64,000 nucleotides of DNA from positions 75,831,395 to 75,895,394 of the forward strand of contig NC_081833.1 in NCBI RefSeq assembly GCF_030867095.1. Reading direction: 5' to 3'. The position numbers and the translations under genes are program-made. Numbering within the stretch: position 1 is the stretch's first letter; every line of letters starts with the position of its first letter. The notes under the pieces are model-generated. The model was not told the DNA's origin and ran no database searches. It worked only from the letters and a program-made list of their open reading frames with translations. The stretch is from Alligator mississippiensis (Eukaryota > Chordata > Crocodylia > Alligatoridae). This document shows, piece by piece, positions 54,989 to 64,000 of this stretch.

Positions 54989-57549
54989 AGAGCCTAGGAC
55001 CGTGACCTGGTGTGGGGTCTTCTTGGGCCACACAGAAGGGACTAGGACGACCCAGGAGGGGCAATGCTTTCACTGCCACACGGGCATCAGGGGTTGCTCC
55101 TTTCCCCCTGACTAGTCTGCTCTGAGCACGTGCACCCCACGCCACACAACCACAGGCCTCGCCCTAGTTTTGGTGCATGTGCGGCCTCTTCCTACAGGGC
55201 CAGGGAAGGGGCTCTAGCAGCCTAGAGCAGCGCCTTTCATTTACACAGCAAAAGTTCCCCGCCAGCCCGTTTCCGGTGCTAGCCCAGCTGCTTTGAGGGA
55301 TCTCTGAACAGATGGCTGCTGACTGATGAGGGAGGACATCGCCTCCCCATTCTGTTCCCTTCTAGTGGCAGCCTGCTCGCTTTGCCTTGGAGACGGAGCT
55401 GAATTTCCCCACTCAGGAGCTTGGCTGGATCTAGCTTCCCTTGTAAAGGGCAGCGCGACATCCGCTGTGGCCCTTGGCGGTGGTGAGGGGCATCTGTCTA
55501 GTGCCACAGTAACCACGCCTTCCCCTCCCGCAGTCCCGGATGCTCCAGGCAGGTTTGGGGGGAAGTAGAAGGACTTGGGGGCCCACTGGGGTGCAGCAGG
55601 CTGGCTTCAAGGGGCTGGATTTCCGATGTCCTCGATTCCCCCTCTGACGAGACACTTGGGGCTGGGCCCTCAGTAAGCAAGCTGCTGGCTGTCCCATCAC
55701 ATTTAAAATGGAGGTGGGGTGAAGGCTTCCAGGAGCTGCCTCAGCCCCTTGTCAGCCTCCTGCACAGGAGCTGGTACTTGCTGACGGCTTCCTCCTATGC
55801 AGCAGAGAGCAGATCTCGCGGGGTCCCAGTCCCCCTGTGCATTCGGGCACTGCCTGAGCACTGACCCCCACCGGCTGGTCAGTCCTTCACCCCTTGCCCT
55901 GCAGGCTGCCGTGCTGTCGCTTGCTTCCAGGGCAGCATGGCTTGTCTGGTGTTGCTTAGCAGTCGGCTTTCAACATCCAAGGCATCGGATTTGGGAGAGG
56001 GCTGTTTCCCTTGCCTTCTGAGCATATGAGGGCTGTCAATGCTCCCTCCCATGCCCAGATCCTGCATGGTTTTGGGTAGGGAGTGTGGCTGGGCTGTCTC
56101 CACTAGTGCCGAGTGTTGCTTTGCAGTCTGAGCAAGCCTCCCTTTCAGGGCTGCGCCCCATGGGGAGGAAGATCAGGGCTGCCTGGGTCAAGAGAAGAGC
56201 TGCGCCCGCATCCCTCCGGCGAAGGCTTGGCTACTAGAAGGCGAGCATCTGTGCGGGGGCGGCGGCTGCCTGGTGATTCAGGAATGAGCCGGGAGTACTC
56301 GCTGCCGTTGCTGTGCACTCGCTTTGTTCCTGGTGGTTGTAGCACTCGTGGGTCTTGAGGGCACCCTGCTCAGCAGTTGGAGAGAGAAGCCCAAGGGGAT
56401 CGAGGAGGAGGAGGGCCTGCCCTGCGCCCAGGGAGCAGACCTGCTGAAATGCAGCTGCCCCTGGGGTGGAACACGGCATGGCACCGTGCCCCTCCGCGGT
56501 GAGAGCGGGGAGCAGATGGAGCGCATGGCCCCAGAGGTGGAAAGGGGCCAAGACGCAAACCAGGAACACTTGTCAGATGCAGCTTGGGGATGAGCGGGCC
56601 CCTGGCTGGGTGTGAGGCTCCCGCTTCCCCCCTCACCACTGGCCCAGACAGGTCTTGCTCCCCAGCAGGGTCCTGAGCGCTCCAGCGTATCAAATGCTGC
56701 CCTTTTGCCCCCAAACGTGCTTCCCATGCCCCCTTGGCTCAGGTTCCCGGGCCGAGGTGCAGTTACTGACTTCTGCCACGTGATGGAGCAGGTGGCTTCA
56801 GCTCCGGTTGGTTTCCTGGGAGCTCCAGGGTGGGGGTGTTCCCCCAAGCTGCTGGGCTGGGGGCAGTTTCTATGCTCCTGTGCCAGTGGGGCAAGCACTG
56901 GGCTCCCTGGAGCCATCGGTTCACAGGGCAGCAGGTCCAGTCCAGCCCCCGCTTTGCCCCCAAAGGGGAAGTGTTGCTCCCTTGCGATTCACTGAACAGG
57001 GCCGTCTGCTCAAGGGGCCGGTGCAGATGCTCCAGCATTGCCGAGTGGCTTTCTCTGGCACCCCACCCCGACTGCTGCCTGCCAAGCAGCTGCTGGGGGA
57101 CCTGGAGACTGGTGCCAGCCACGTGGCTCCTTGCCCAGCTCCCTTTGGCCGAGTCGGTGTCAGGGGCACAGGCCCGGTTCAGCCCCGGCGGGCCCTAGCC
57201 ACGAGCCAAGCTGTCAGGGCACCCCAGCGGCATCCGAGCGGAGGCAGCAGTCGGCATCCGAGTCCCCTGCCCAGCGCTGCTCAGCGCCACGTGCCAGGCT
57301 GGCAGCAGAAGAGCCAGGACAGGAGACGACGCTTCCCCAGGGACCTTCCCCGGCTCTGCCAAGGTACAGACCTGCCCCCCTTGCTAGGGGTGGTGGGTGA
57401 GCCCCCCGGCCACTCCAGGGGGCTGGCATTGGGGGGTGACAGCCGGGGGCCTCCCCCGCAGAGCAACGGGCATCGCAGGGAAATGCCTTAACCTGCGTCT
57501 GAATGGAAAGCGCAGGCATGCAACCCTCCGGGGGCATGCTTCCTCCCTG

Positions 57550-57600
57550 GCCCCTCTGTGCCTCAGTTTCCCCCACCTGTGCAATGGGAGTAAGACTGCC
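57550..57600 (+). repeat. MIR SINE fragment
   Basis: CTGTGCCTCAGTTTCCCCCA, CCTGTGCAATGGGAGTAAG is the MIR core (CTCAGTTTCC..CTGTAAAATGGG). Confidence 0.65.
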
Positions 57601-57735
57601 ATTGGAAAAGGGCTCAGTGCAGAGGCCATACAAGCAGCCGGGCTCGCCGTGCCCCCGGTAGGTACGTGCAGCTCCCAGTCCCTGAGCATGGGGGTGGCCA
57701 CCCCGCTGCCAGCTCCAGCCTCAGCCTGCGCGTTC

Positions 57736-57770
57736 CCTAATTACAGCTGTTCATTTTAATTAACTTGCCT
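57736..57770. promoter_or_regulatory. candidate regulatory element with homeodomain palindromes
   Basis: TAATTA (57,738-57,743), the E-box CAGCTG (57,744-57,749) and TTAATTAA (57,756-57,763) are packed within 26 bp in otherwise GC-rich DNA. Homeodomain and bHLH factors could bind; function is inferred only from motif density. Confidence 0.35.
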
Positions 57771-59080
57771 GCCAGCTCCAAGGGGAAACGGGGCCACATG
57801 GGAAGAGGGGGGCTCGCTGTGGCCCTTCAAGCTGTGAGCTGGGTACCTCTGCGGGGAGGCAGATCCCCAGCCGCAGCACCAAGCCCCCGTCTGCACCGAG
57901 CTCTCCTGGGCAGTGCCAGGGAGACGCTCGCCCTTGCCTGGGCTCTGGGCACAGCCTCCCTCCCCTGCAGCAGGCGGGTCAGGCCCAGGGAAGGATGCAT
58001 GGTGCTAATAAGCAGAGCTGATGAAGCGCATCCATCTGCGGGAGCCGAGGCCGCGGGGCTGGCAGGCTGGTGCCATCCATCCTGCCTGCGCTACCAGAGC
58101 CCGGCTCCCTGTAGAGCCGCAGCACGGCCCTTTCCAAGGGCTCAGCCCGGAGCTCGGGGCAGGGCGGACAGCGCCCACCGCGTCCGGTCACCGGCCAGAG
58201 CTCACGAGAGCTTGACCCCGGGGCCGGGACAGGGACCCCACTGCTCCCGTCCTGCAGGGAGCTCCCCGTGGCCCATGGGTGCAAATATCCCGTGGGCTGG
58301 CTTGGCCGGCTTCAGCCTGGGGCTGCTTCTGGCCACACAAGGCAGCGAAGCCCTGCGCTTCTGGGGTCCCGGAGCATCCCCCGCATGAGCTCCCCACGGC
58401 CCCCTGCCCTGCCCTGCCCTGCCCAGCACCGTGCGACTCGTGGCCGCTTTGCCAGCAGCTGTGGCCCGCGAGTCACCCAGTCGGGGAAAATTGAGCCATT
58501 CTTATTCATTAGGCTGGAGCTGACAGATGCCCGCCTGGCACGGAGAGGCAGCGAGCGCTGGAGCCCGCGGGCCTCCCAGCTCAGCGCCGCGGGGAGGATC
58601 AGCTCCTCTCCCATCCTGCTGCCCACACCTCGCATCCTGCAGCTGGGTCCCAACCTCCCACCCTGGGCGTCCGCCCCTGCCCCTGCCCGGGCCCTTGGGA
58701 GCAAGGTCTCCCGCGGTGCTGGCTGCAGGCTGAGCAAGCTTGGGCCGTCCCTGGTCTGGCCACGGCCCACAGCTGGCTTTGGTGGGGATCGGGGGCGTCT
58801 CGGGGTTGCTGCCCGGGACCGAGGCTGGCAGGGCTCGGACGTGGCTACCGCTGACGCTGTGCTGGGAGAGCCCAGGACCCAGGTGGGGTGCGGGGACCTG
58901 CCTGCTGCCGCGGCCCAGGCCTTCCCGACCCCGGTGGCTGCCCAGCAGCTTGAGGGTGACCCCCGCTCTCTGCACAGGTCCGCGCCCCCCCGGCTGCACG
59001 GGGGCTGCAGGGTCCGGGTGCCAGCGCGGGGGCCCGCTCTGCCTGGCGCGTCGCCCTGTTTCTGCCAGGCAGCCCGAGGA

Positions 59081-59200
59081 TTAATTCCTGGAGCGCCAGC
59101 GCCTGCCGTGCCCCCATCACGCAGCTCATTAGCCACATCTGCATCTTAATGCTGCCAGAGAGGGGCTAATTTCATCACCGTGCACAAAGCGGAGCTGACA
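59081..59200. promoter_or_regulatory. candidate conserved non-coding element
   Basis: An AT-richer block holds ATTAAT (59,081), CATTAG (59,128), TTAATG and CTAATT (59,168), all homeodomain-type cores, inside a GC-rich spacer. It is non-coding by stops and lacks any repeat signature. Confidence 0.3.
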
Positions 59201-61009
59201 GCTCCCCGGAGCGGGCGAGCCCAGGTACGTGCGGGGAGGGGGGGCAGGGGGTGCTGGGGGAGGCGCGCCGGGTGCTGGGGAGGGGGGAGCAGGGCCGGTG
59301 CCAGGGTCCCGGGGGGCTCTGGGAAGCGGGTGCCACATGCTTGACATGAGGCCGTCTCTTTTGCATGGGCATCTCCTGATGCTGGTGCCCCTAGAGTGGG
59401 ATTTCTCCCCCCAGGGAGGGCAGTGCCGGCTGGGCAGGGGGCTTTGGGGCAGAGGCTGCAACCTGCACCCCGCAGCGGGCGCTGGGGCTCGTGCAGCCGG
59501 GGCGGCCCGCGGGCAGGGGATGCGAGCCAGGCCCCAGAGCACCCTCCCCACCCTGGCTGCGTGGCACGGTGCCCACGCGGGGCTGCGCTGGCTGAGGAGC
59601 CGGCAGCAAAGCAGTTAAACCGAGCTTGTCGTCTCCCTCTTAGGGCTCCGCTCCGAATTGCAGCTTGAGTCAGCGGCTGTGGAGGTGGCAGGCGGCGCGG
59701 ATGCCAGGGCTGGCCACGCGTGGGTCCGGCGTGCGGCGGAGGGCAGCGGTGCCCGCACCGGGACAGGTGAGAGCCGGCACCCTCCGGGCAGGGGGGAGGC
59801 AGGGCTGGGGGCGATGCCACCTGCCCAGGGGGTGGCAAAGACAGCCGGGTGGTTGCCAGGGGCTGCCAGGGGTGGGCTGTGGCAGGCACCACGTGCCGGG
59901 GCACCTGCACGACTCGCCCGGCAAACTTTCTCTGCAGCCGCTGCCCCCCCTTGGCCCAAGCACCGGCCCCTGGGTTGGGGAGACGCGGGCAGCCGGGAGA
60001 CGGCTCCGACAGGGTGGGTGCATGCATGTGCGTGTGCAAGAACACGCGTGCCCCCAGGACAGGACCCTGCAGGCAGCGCCCAGGGGCATCTCCCCGAGGC
60101 TGGAGTCACCCCTCGTCCAACCCCAGCAAGCTGGGATGCGAGGAGGGTGGCAGGGAGACCATGGCCGGAGCCCCCCTCGGAGCCAGCTCTGGGCTCCCCC
60201 AGCACCGGCGTGGCTCTGTGGGGCGGGCGGGCGGGCAGAGCTGCTGGCTGGGATCCTGCTCAGCCCACCCGGGCACCCCAGCCCCGGCCACGGCTTTGCC
60301 CAGCGGGTGAGTCCGCCCAGAGCGGTTCCTAGCTGGGGTGAAGTGGGGGCAGCATCCGTCCCTGCCCGTCCCTGCCCTGCGAGGGGGGTGTTATCCCGGC
60401 CGGGGGGCAGAGGAGCCAGGTCCCCTCCCTGCAGCTGGGTTGCTGCCCCAGGTCCGTGCCCAACCCTTCGGCATGCGGCTGCATCGCGGCCTCGCCCCGC
60501 GCTGCTCTGCTTTGTGCAGCCCCTGCCCTGGCAGCCGGGGCTGGAGCCGGAGCTGGCAATGGGGGACCCCCCGACCTGCTCCGTGCACAGCCAGACACCA
60601 GATCCCCCTCCCGCGGGGCGCCCAGGTCATGGCCATCAGCGCCCCGCTGCTACCGCAGCCCCCAGCACCCTCGCTCCCAGCCCCGGGCTCCTCCTGGAGC
60701 TACGAGGGATGCGAGCAGGGTGCCCAGCGCTGCTTTCCCACCGCCCCGTGCACAAGAGCCAGCCCGTCTCTGCTTGGGACCCTTGCGGGTGACCGCGGGT
60801 GCCCAGCACCGGAGCCTGCTCTGGGTCACATCGGTGCCACACTCTGCTCTGAGCCCGCTGCCCTCCAGCCAGCGTCCCCTCCTGCAGCCCTGGGGGCTCC
60901 CCCCGAACGCCGCAGCCCCCTGCTCCATCCCGGGGTAGGAGGCAGGCAGAGGGCACCGGGGCTGCCAGGCGCCGAGGGGGCGTGCGGGCTGTGGCGGAGC
61001 TGCCTGTCA

Positions 61010-61276
61010 AGGGCGGCCAACGAATCCTGGCTTGTTCCTTTCCAAGGGGGGAAAAATACCGCGCTCATAAACCCCTAATTGGCTTGGCTTGGCAGGCGGC
61101 GCCGGAGCTGGTGACAGCACCCACTGCATGATGCGTGCTCCCTGGAGGCGCCGCTGACCGCCAGCTGCCTGCAGCCCGGACACACCGCTGCCTGCTTCGT
61201 CTCGGCCACCGCCAGCCCCGCTCCCTGCCGCCCGCCCGCCCGCCCGCCTGCACGAAGCCCTCGGCCTCGCACCAGC
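61010..61276 (+). promoter_or_regulatory. CPNE7: candidate CPNE7 promoter and 5' leader
   Basis: A block with GGAAAAATACC, CATAAACCCCTAATTGG and TTGGCTTGGCTTGGCAGG (NF-I-like half sites) sits 190-260 bp before the start codon. The leader is CpG-rich and includes a CCCGCC repeat near 61,230-61,250. No TATA box or defined start was found. Confidence 0.4.
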
Positions 61277-61450
61277 ATGACGGAGATCCAGGACCTGGCC
61301 TCGCAGGCCTCGCTGGGCGTGGTGTCGGCCACCTGCGTCTCCAAGGTGGAGCTGCGGGTCAGCTGCAAGCACCTGCTGGACCGCGACACCCTCAACAAGT
61401 CCGACCCCTGCGTCGTGCTGCTCATGCAGTCCCAGGGCCAGTGGATGGAG
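61277..61450 (+). CDS. CPNE7: CPNE7, copine-7, first coding exon (gene continues past the window)
   Basis: Copines bind phospholipid membranes in a calcium-dependent way through two C2 domains and carry a C-terminal von Willebrand A-like domain. This exon encodes 58 residues: a short N-terminus, then SKVELRVSCKHLLDRDTLNK and SDPCVVLLMQSQGQWME, the start of C2A with the aspartates of the first calcium loop. Human copine-7 has SKVELRLSCRHLLDRDPLTK at the same place. The ATG at 61,277 has A at -3. The donor is GAG|GTAGGC. Position next to RPL13 supports CPNE7 over other copines. No later exon was found before 64,000, so intron 1 exceeds 2.5 kb. Confidence 0.9.
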
Positions 61451-61989
61451 GTAGGCGTGCGGCACGGAGGTGGTGCGGTGGCGGAGGCTCCTTGCAGGGC
61501 AGGGACCGATGCACCTTGGACCCCGCTCCGTGCAGGGGAGGTGGGGACATTTCAGCACGGTGGAAATGCCCCGAGACACTGAGCCTGGTGGGGCGGATGC
61601 CTGTGCACACCTATACGTGTGTGTGCACACGTATGTTGTGGCCGCTGTTGCTGCACAGGGTCTCTGGGCTCCCGTGCGCGGTGCTGGGGTGCAGCCGGTG
61701 CCCGGCGTGGGCATCCCTCGCTCTGCAGCTGCCGGAGGGGTGCCGGAGGGGTGCAAGGGGCGGTGGAGAGCAGAGCTGGGGCAAACGCCGAGCAGCAGAC
61801 AAAGCCCTGCTACCCCCAGTGCTGTCTGCCTGGGGTCCACCCTTTATTGCACGTCGCCCGGTGCCACGCATCCTACACGGCCGTACCCATGTGCGCTGGG
61901 TCCCAGGCCCCCGCGCTGCTAGGCAGACCCCGGCCCCGCTCCCCACACCCCGCCCGGCTCGGGTCCACGGCCCCCCTGCCGCACCCTGC

Positions 61990-62064
61990 GGATTATTTGC
62001 AGCTTCTCCAAGCCGGCTCGTTAATCCCCAGGGCTCAGCGCCTAATCCCTGCCCCGGGTAATCG
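61990..62064. promoter_or_regulatory. cluster of TAATCC (OTX/PITX/CRX-type) sites
   Basis: Three perfect TAATCC cores (61,990-61,995 reversed, 62,032-62,037, 62,043-62,048) and a TAATCG (62,059-62,064) fall within 75 bp of GC-rich intron. TAATCC is the core bound by lysine-50 homeodomains (OTX, CRX, PITX, GSC). Enhancer function is inferred. Confidence 0.45.
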
Positions 62065-63097
62065 ACTCCCGCCCGGGGAGGGGGCTGGCACCTGCGGGGG
62101 AGCAGGCAGCGGGCGCTTGTTCTGGGCCAGGTTTCGGGTGCTGGGGGCGGGGGGAGCAGACTGTGGGACAGTTAAGTCCCTCCGGCCTTCACCGATGGCT
62201 CCGTAAGGCCGTCCCTGCTCCGTGCCTCAGTTTCCCCCGCGGCTGTCCTGCACCGGGCTGCCGACTTCCCTGCACGCCCTGGGCCGGCGGTAGGTGATAG
62301 CAGAGGCAGGGCCGGCTGTGCCCTCCTGGGGGCCCTGGGCATGGGGCGGGGGGCTGCTGGCGGGGCGCCCTCCCCAGGAAACCGTCCTGTTGACTCAGAG
62401 CTGGCAGGGAACGTGTGGTGTGTGGGAGGCCGCTCCATTCCTGGAAGCTGCCGCGCCTGCTGCCAGCACGGCTCCACGTGCGAAAACAGCGCGCCGTGCC
62501 CTTGCTGCCGCGGGCGGGCTCCGGGGTGCCAGCCACCGCCCCCCCCGGCTTCCCCTGGCACCTCCGAGCCCTCCTGCCCGGGGGGAGCCGTGGCCTGCAG
62601 GCTGCTGGTGCCCCCACGCCACCGCGGCATGGGCGGCATCCCCTGCCCGGTGCTGCGATGGGCACGGCGTGGCCGCCCGCCTGGCTCTGACGGAGCCGGG
62701 CTGCTCGCTGGTGCTTCGGAGGGCTTTGCCGGGAGCCGGGGCGGCTGTGCCAAGGCTGCCTTGGAGGGAGCAGCCAGGGAGAGCAGGTGGCCGGTGCCAG
62801 GCTCAGGCCCACGGCGTGGCTCCCCGGCTCTCCTGCGCGGACTGCCGATTTCACGCCCGGCTGGTTCTTCCGCTCCGGCTGGGTCCGACTTGGCGTGCCC
62901 AGCTGCGTGCCACGGTGGCTTCCCGGGGAGGCCGGTTCGCTCCCTTGGGCCCTTGAGGGCGACCCCAGGGCTGTGCGTGGCCCTGCCCGGCCGCGCTGGT
63001 GCGGGCACCCCGGCCCCAGGCTGCGCGCACCCACCCGCGGGCGCTGGGCCGGGGGGCGGGGAGCCATGCCGAGCGAGCCCAGCTGAGCTGGCGCGGT

Positions 63098-63150
63098 GGC
63101 TTATCAGCGGTAATGTGTTCGGCCGCGATATCATTATCCCCTCTCCCTAA
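63098..63150. promoter_or_regulatory. candidate element with GATA and TAAT motifs
   Basis: GGCTTATCAGCGGTAATG followed by CGATATCATTATCCCC gives two TTATC (GATA) motifs and a TAATG within 45 bp of a GC-rich region. Support is limited to motif content. Confidence 0.25.
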
Positions 63151-64000
63151 ATCCGCTGCCTGCGTGGAGCTGGGAGGAGAGCGGGTGCACGCAGCTGCCA
63201 GGCAGCTCCGGGCTGCAAGCACCGCGGCGTCCCCAGTCCCCTGCCACCTTCACCCCGGGGACGTGGCTCTGAGCAGGGGGCGGCCGGCTGCAGGCTCGGG
63301 AGCCTGGCGCAGACACTGCCCCTCTCCCCGCCAAGGGCGCAGGGGCAGCACGAGGCAGGCAGGAGCCGGAGGCTGACGGGTGCAGCAGAAGGACGTGAGG
63401 ACACGGAGAGGGGCACGGGGCCAAGCCGGAGCGCTGCCCTGCTTCGGCTGGCAGCAGCCGGTCTGAGTTCCTGCAGCCCCTCGGGGCCGCTCTACCTTGC
63501 GCCGCGGCCGGAGAGCTGACGCTGCGTCTCCGCAGCCGGCCTCGCCTGCAGGACGCGTCTGCGCCGCGGGGAGCGATCCGGGAGGTGCCCCCAGCGCCCT
63601 TCGGGTCGCTAATGGCCTCTCGCTGCCTGCCAAGAGCTCTGCCTAATGGTGCTCTTTCCTGGCCGGCCCGGGCGAGCGTGGCGGGGAGCCAGCGTTCCCA
63701 CCGCGGCTGCAGCCAGGCGGGAGGTGGATTCACCCCGCGGGCGGAGATGCCCGCATCGCCTGCCCAGGATCCGGGAGGATGCACACGGGCGTTGTGGGGG
63801 CCGGGTGGGTCGGCTCTCTGGTTTGCTGCTGTCGCTGCCATCCGTGGCGTGAAAGCAGCATGTCATAGGCCCTGTACTGCCTGAGAAGAGTCTCCTTAAC
63901 CTTTAGGGTTTGGAGCAGGAGGGGATGAGTCCTGCTCCTGCCCCCGGAGAGCTGCGAGGGGCCGTAGTGCCCAGCGGGCGCTATGTAGGACTCCCCCCTC

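Larger units (their letters stand above)
55020..61000. other. GC-rich spacer between RPL13 and CPNE7
   Basis: No conserved exon, RNA gene or recent transposon is recognised. Long open frames on all strands come from high GC. A MIR-like fragment (CTGTGCCTCAGTTTCCCCCA) lies at 57,550-57,600. Short AT-rich islands at 57,736-57,770, 58,485-58,530 and 59,081-59,200 stand out and are listed separately where motifs are clear. Confidence 0.6.
61451..64000 (+). other. CPNE7: CPNE7 intron 1 (partial)
   Basis: GC-rich intron sequence with no further copine exon or recognisable repeat apart from a MIR-like CGTGCCTCAGTTTCCCCC at about 62,220. It contains a TAATCC cluster and a GATA-like island described separately. 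Confidence 0.7.

Noticed and set aside
55797-61078. Many long Pro/Ala/Gly-rich frames in the RPL13-CPNE7 spacer
   Set aside because: Frames overlap on all strands with no domain and composition set by GC content; human has no gene here.
62172-63841. Frames of 200-320 codons in CPNE7 intron 1
   Set aside because: Same GC effect. None resembles the second copine exon, which should continue with a C2A sequence.

Overview
The window is vertebrate nuclear DNA, most likely crocodilian (alligator or crocodile lineage). Three host genes are recognised on the + strand: SPG7 (paraplegin, all 17 coding exons, 797 aa), RPL13 (complete, 211 aa) and the first coding exon of a copine that is CPNE7 by sequence and order. 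SPG7-RPL13-CPNE7 is the order on human chromosome 16q24.3. The repeats are CR1 LINEs, Penelope-like elements with a GIY-YIG domain, non-autonomous hAT and Tigger-like DNA transposons and old MIR/CORE SINEs. This mix fits crocodilians or turtles and argues against mammals and birds.

Layout. 1-840 is a C-rich minisatellite that abuts a CpG island (about 850-1440) with four same-orientation CCAAT boxes and a good minus-strand splice donor. By synteny this island may be the 5' end of ANKRD11, reading away from SPG7. 1.5-14.9 kb is intergenic DNA with AT-rich repeats, several Penelope-like copies, a Tigger-like element and a CR1 tail. A tandem and inverted array of Penelope-like tails ends about 200 bp from the SPG7 CpG promoter. 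SPG7 runs 15.1-42.7 kb. 42.7-48.5 kb is repeat-rich spacer. RPL13 runs 48.75-55.0 kb with a 5' TOP start and two intronic box C/D snoRNAs. 55-61.3 kb is very GC-rich spacer with a few short AT-rich islands holding homeodomain-type sites. CPNE7 starts at 61,277 and continues past the right edge.

Function. The genes are neighbours, not a pathway: paraplegin is a subunit of the mitochondrial inner-membrane m-AAA protease, eL13 is a 60S ribosomal protein whose introns carry rRNA-methylation guide snoRNAs, and copine-7 is a C2-domain membrane-binding protein. All splice sites proposed here are GT-AG and keep frame across each gene. I found no unknown protein-coding system. The most unusual features are the duplicated snoRNAs with compensatory stem changes, a threefold in-frame repeat in paraplegin exon 3, foldback Penelope derivatives with target-site duplications, and a cluster of TAATCC sites in CPNE7 intron 1.
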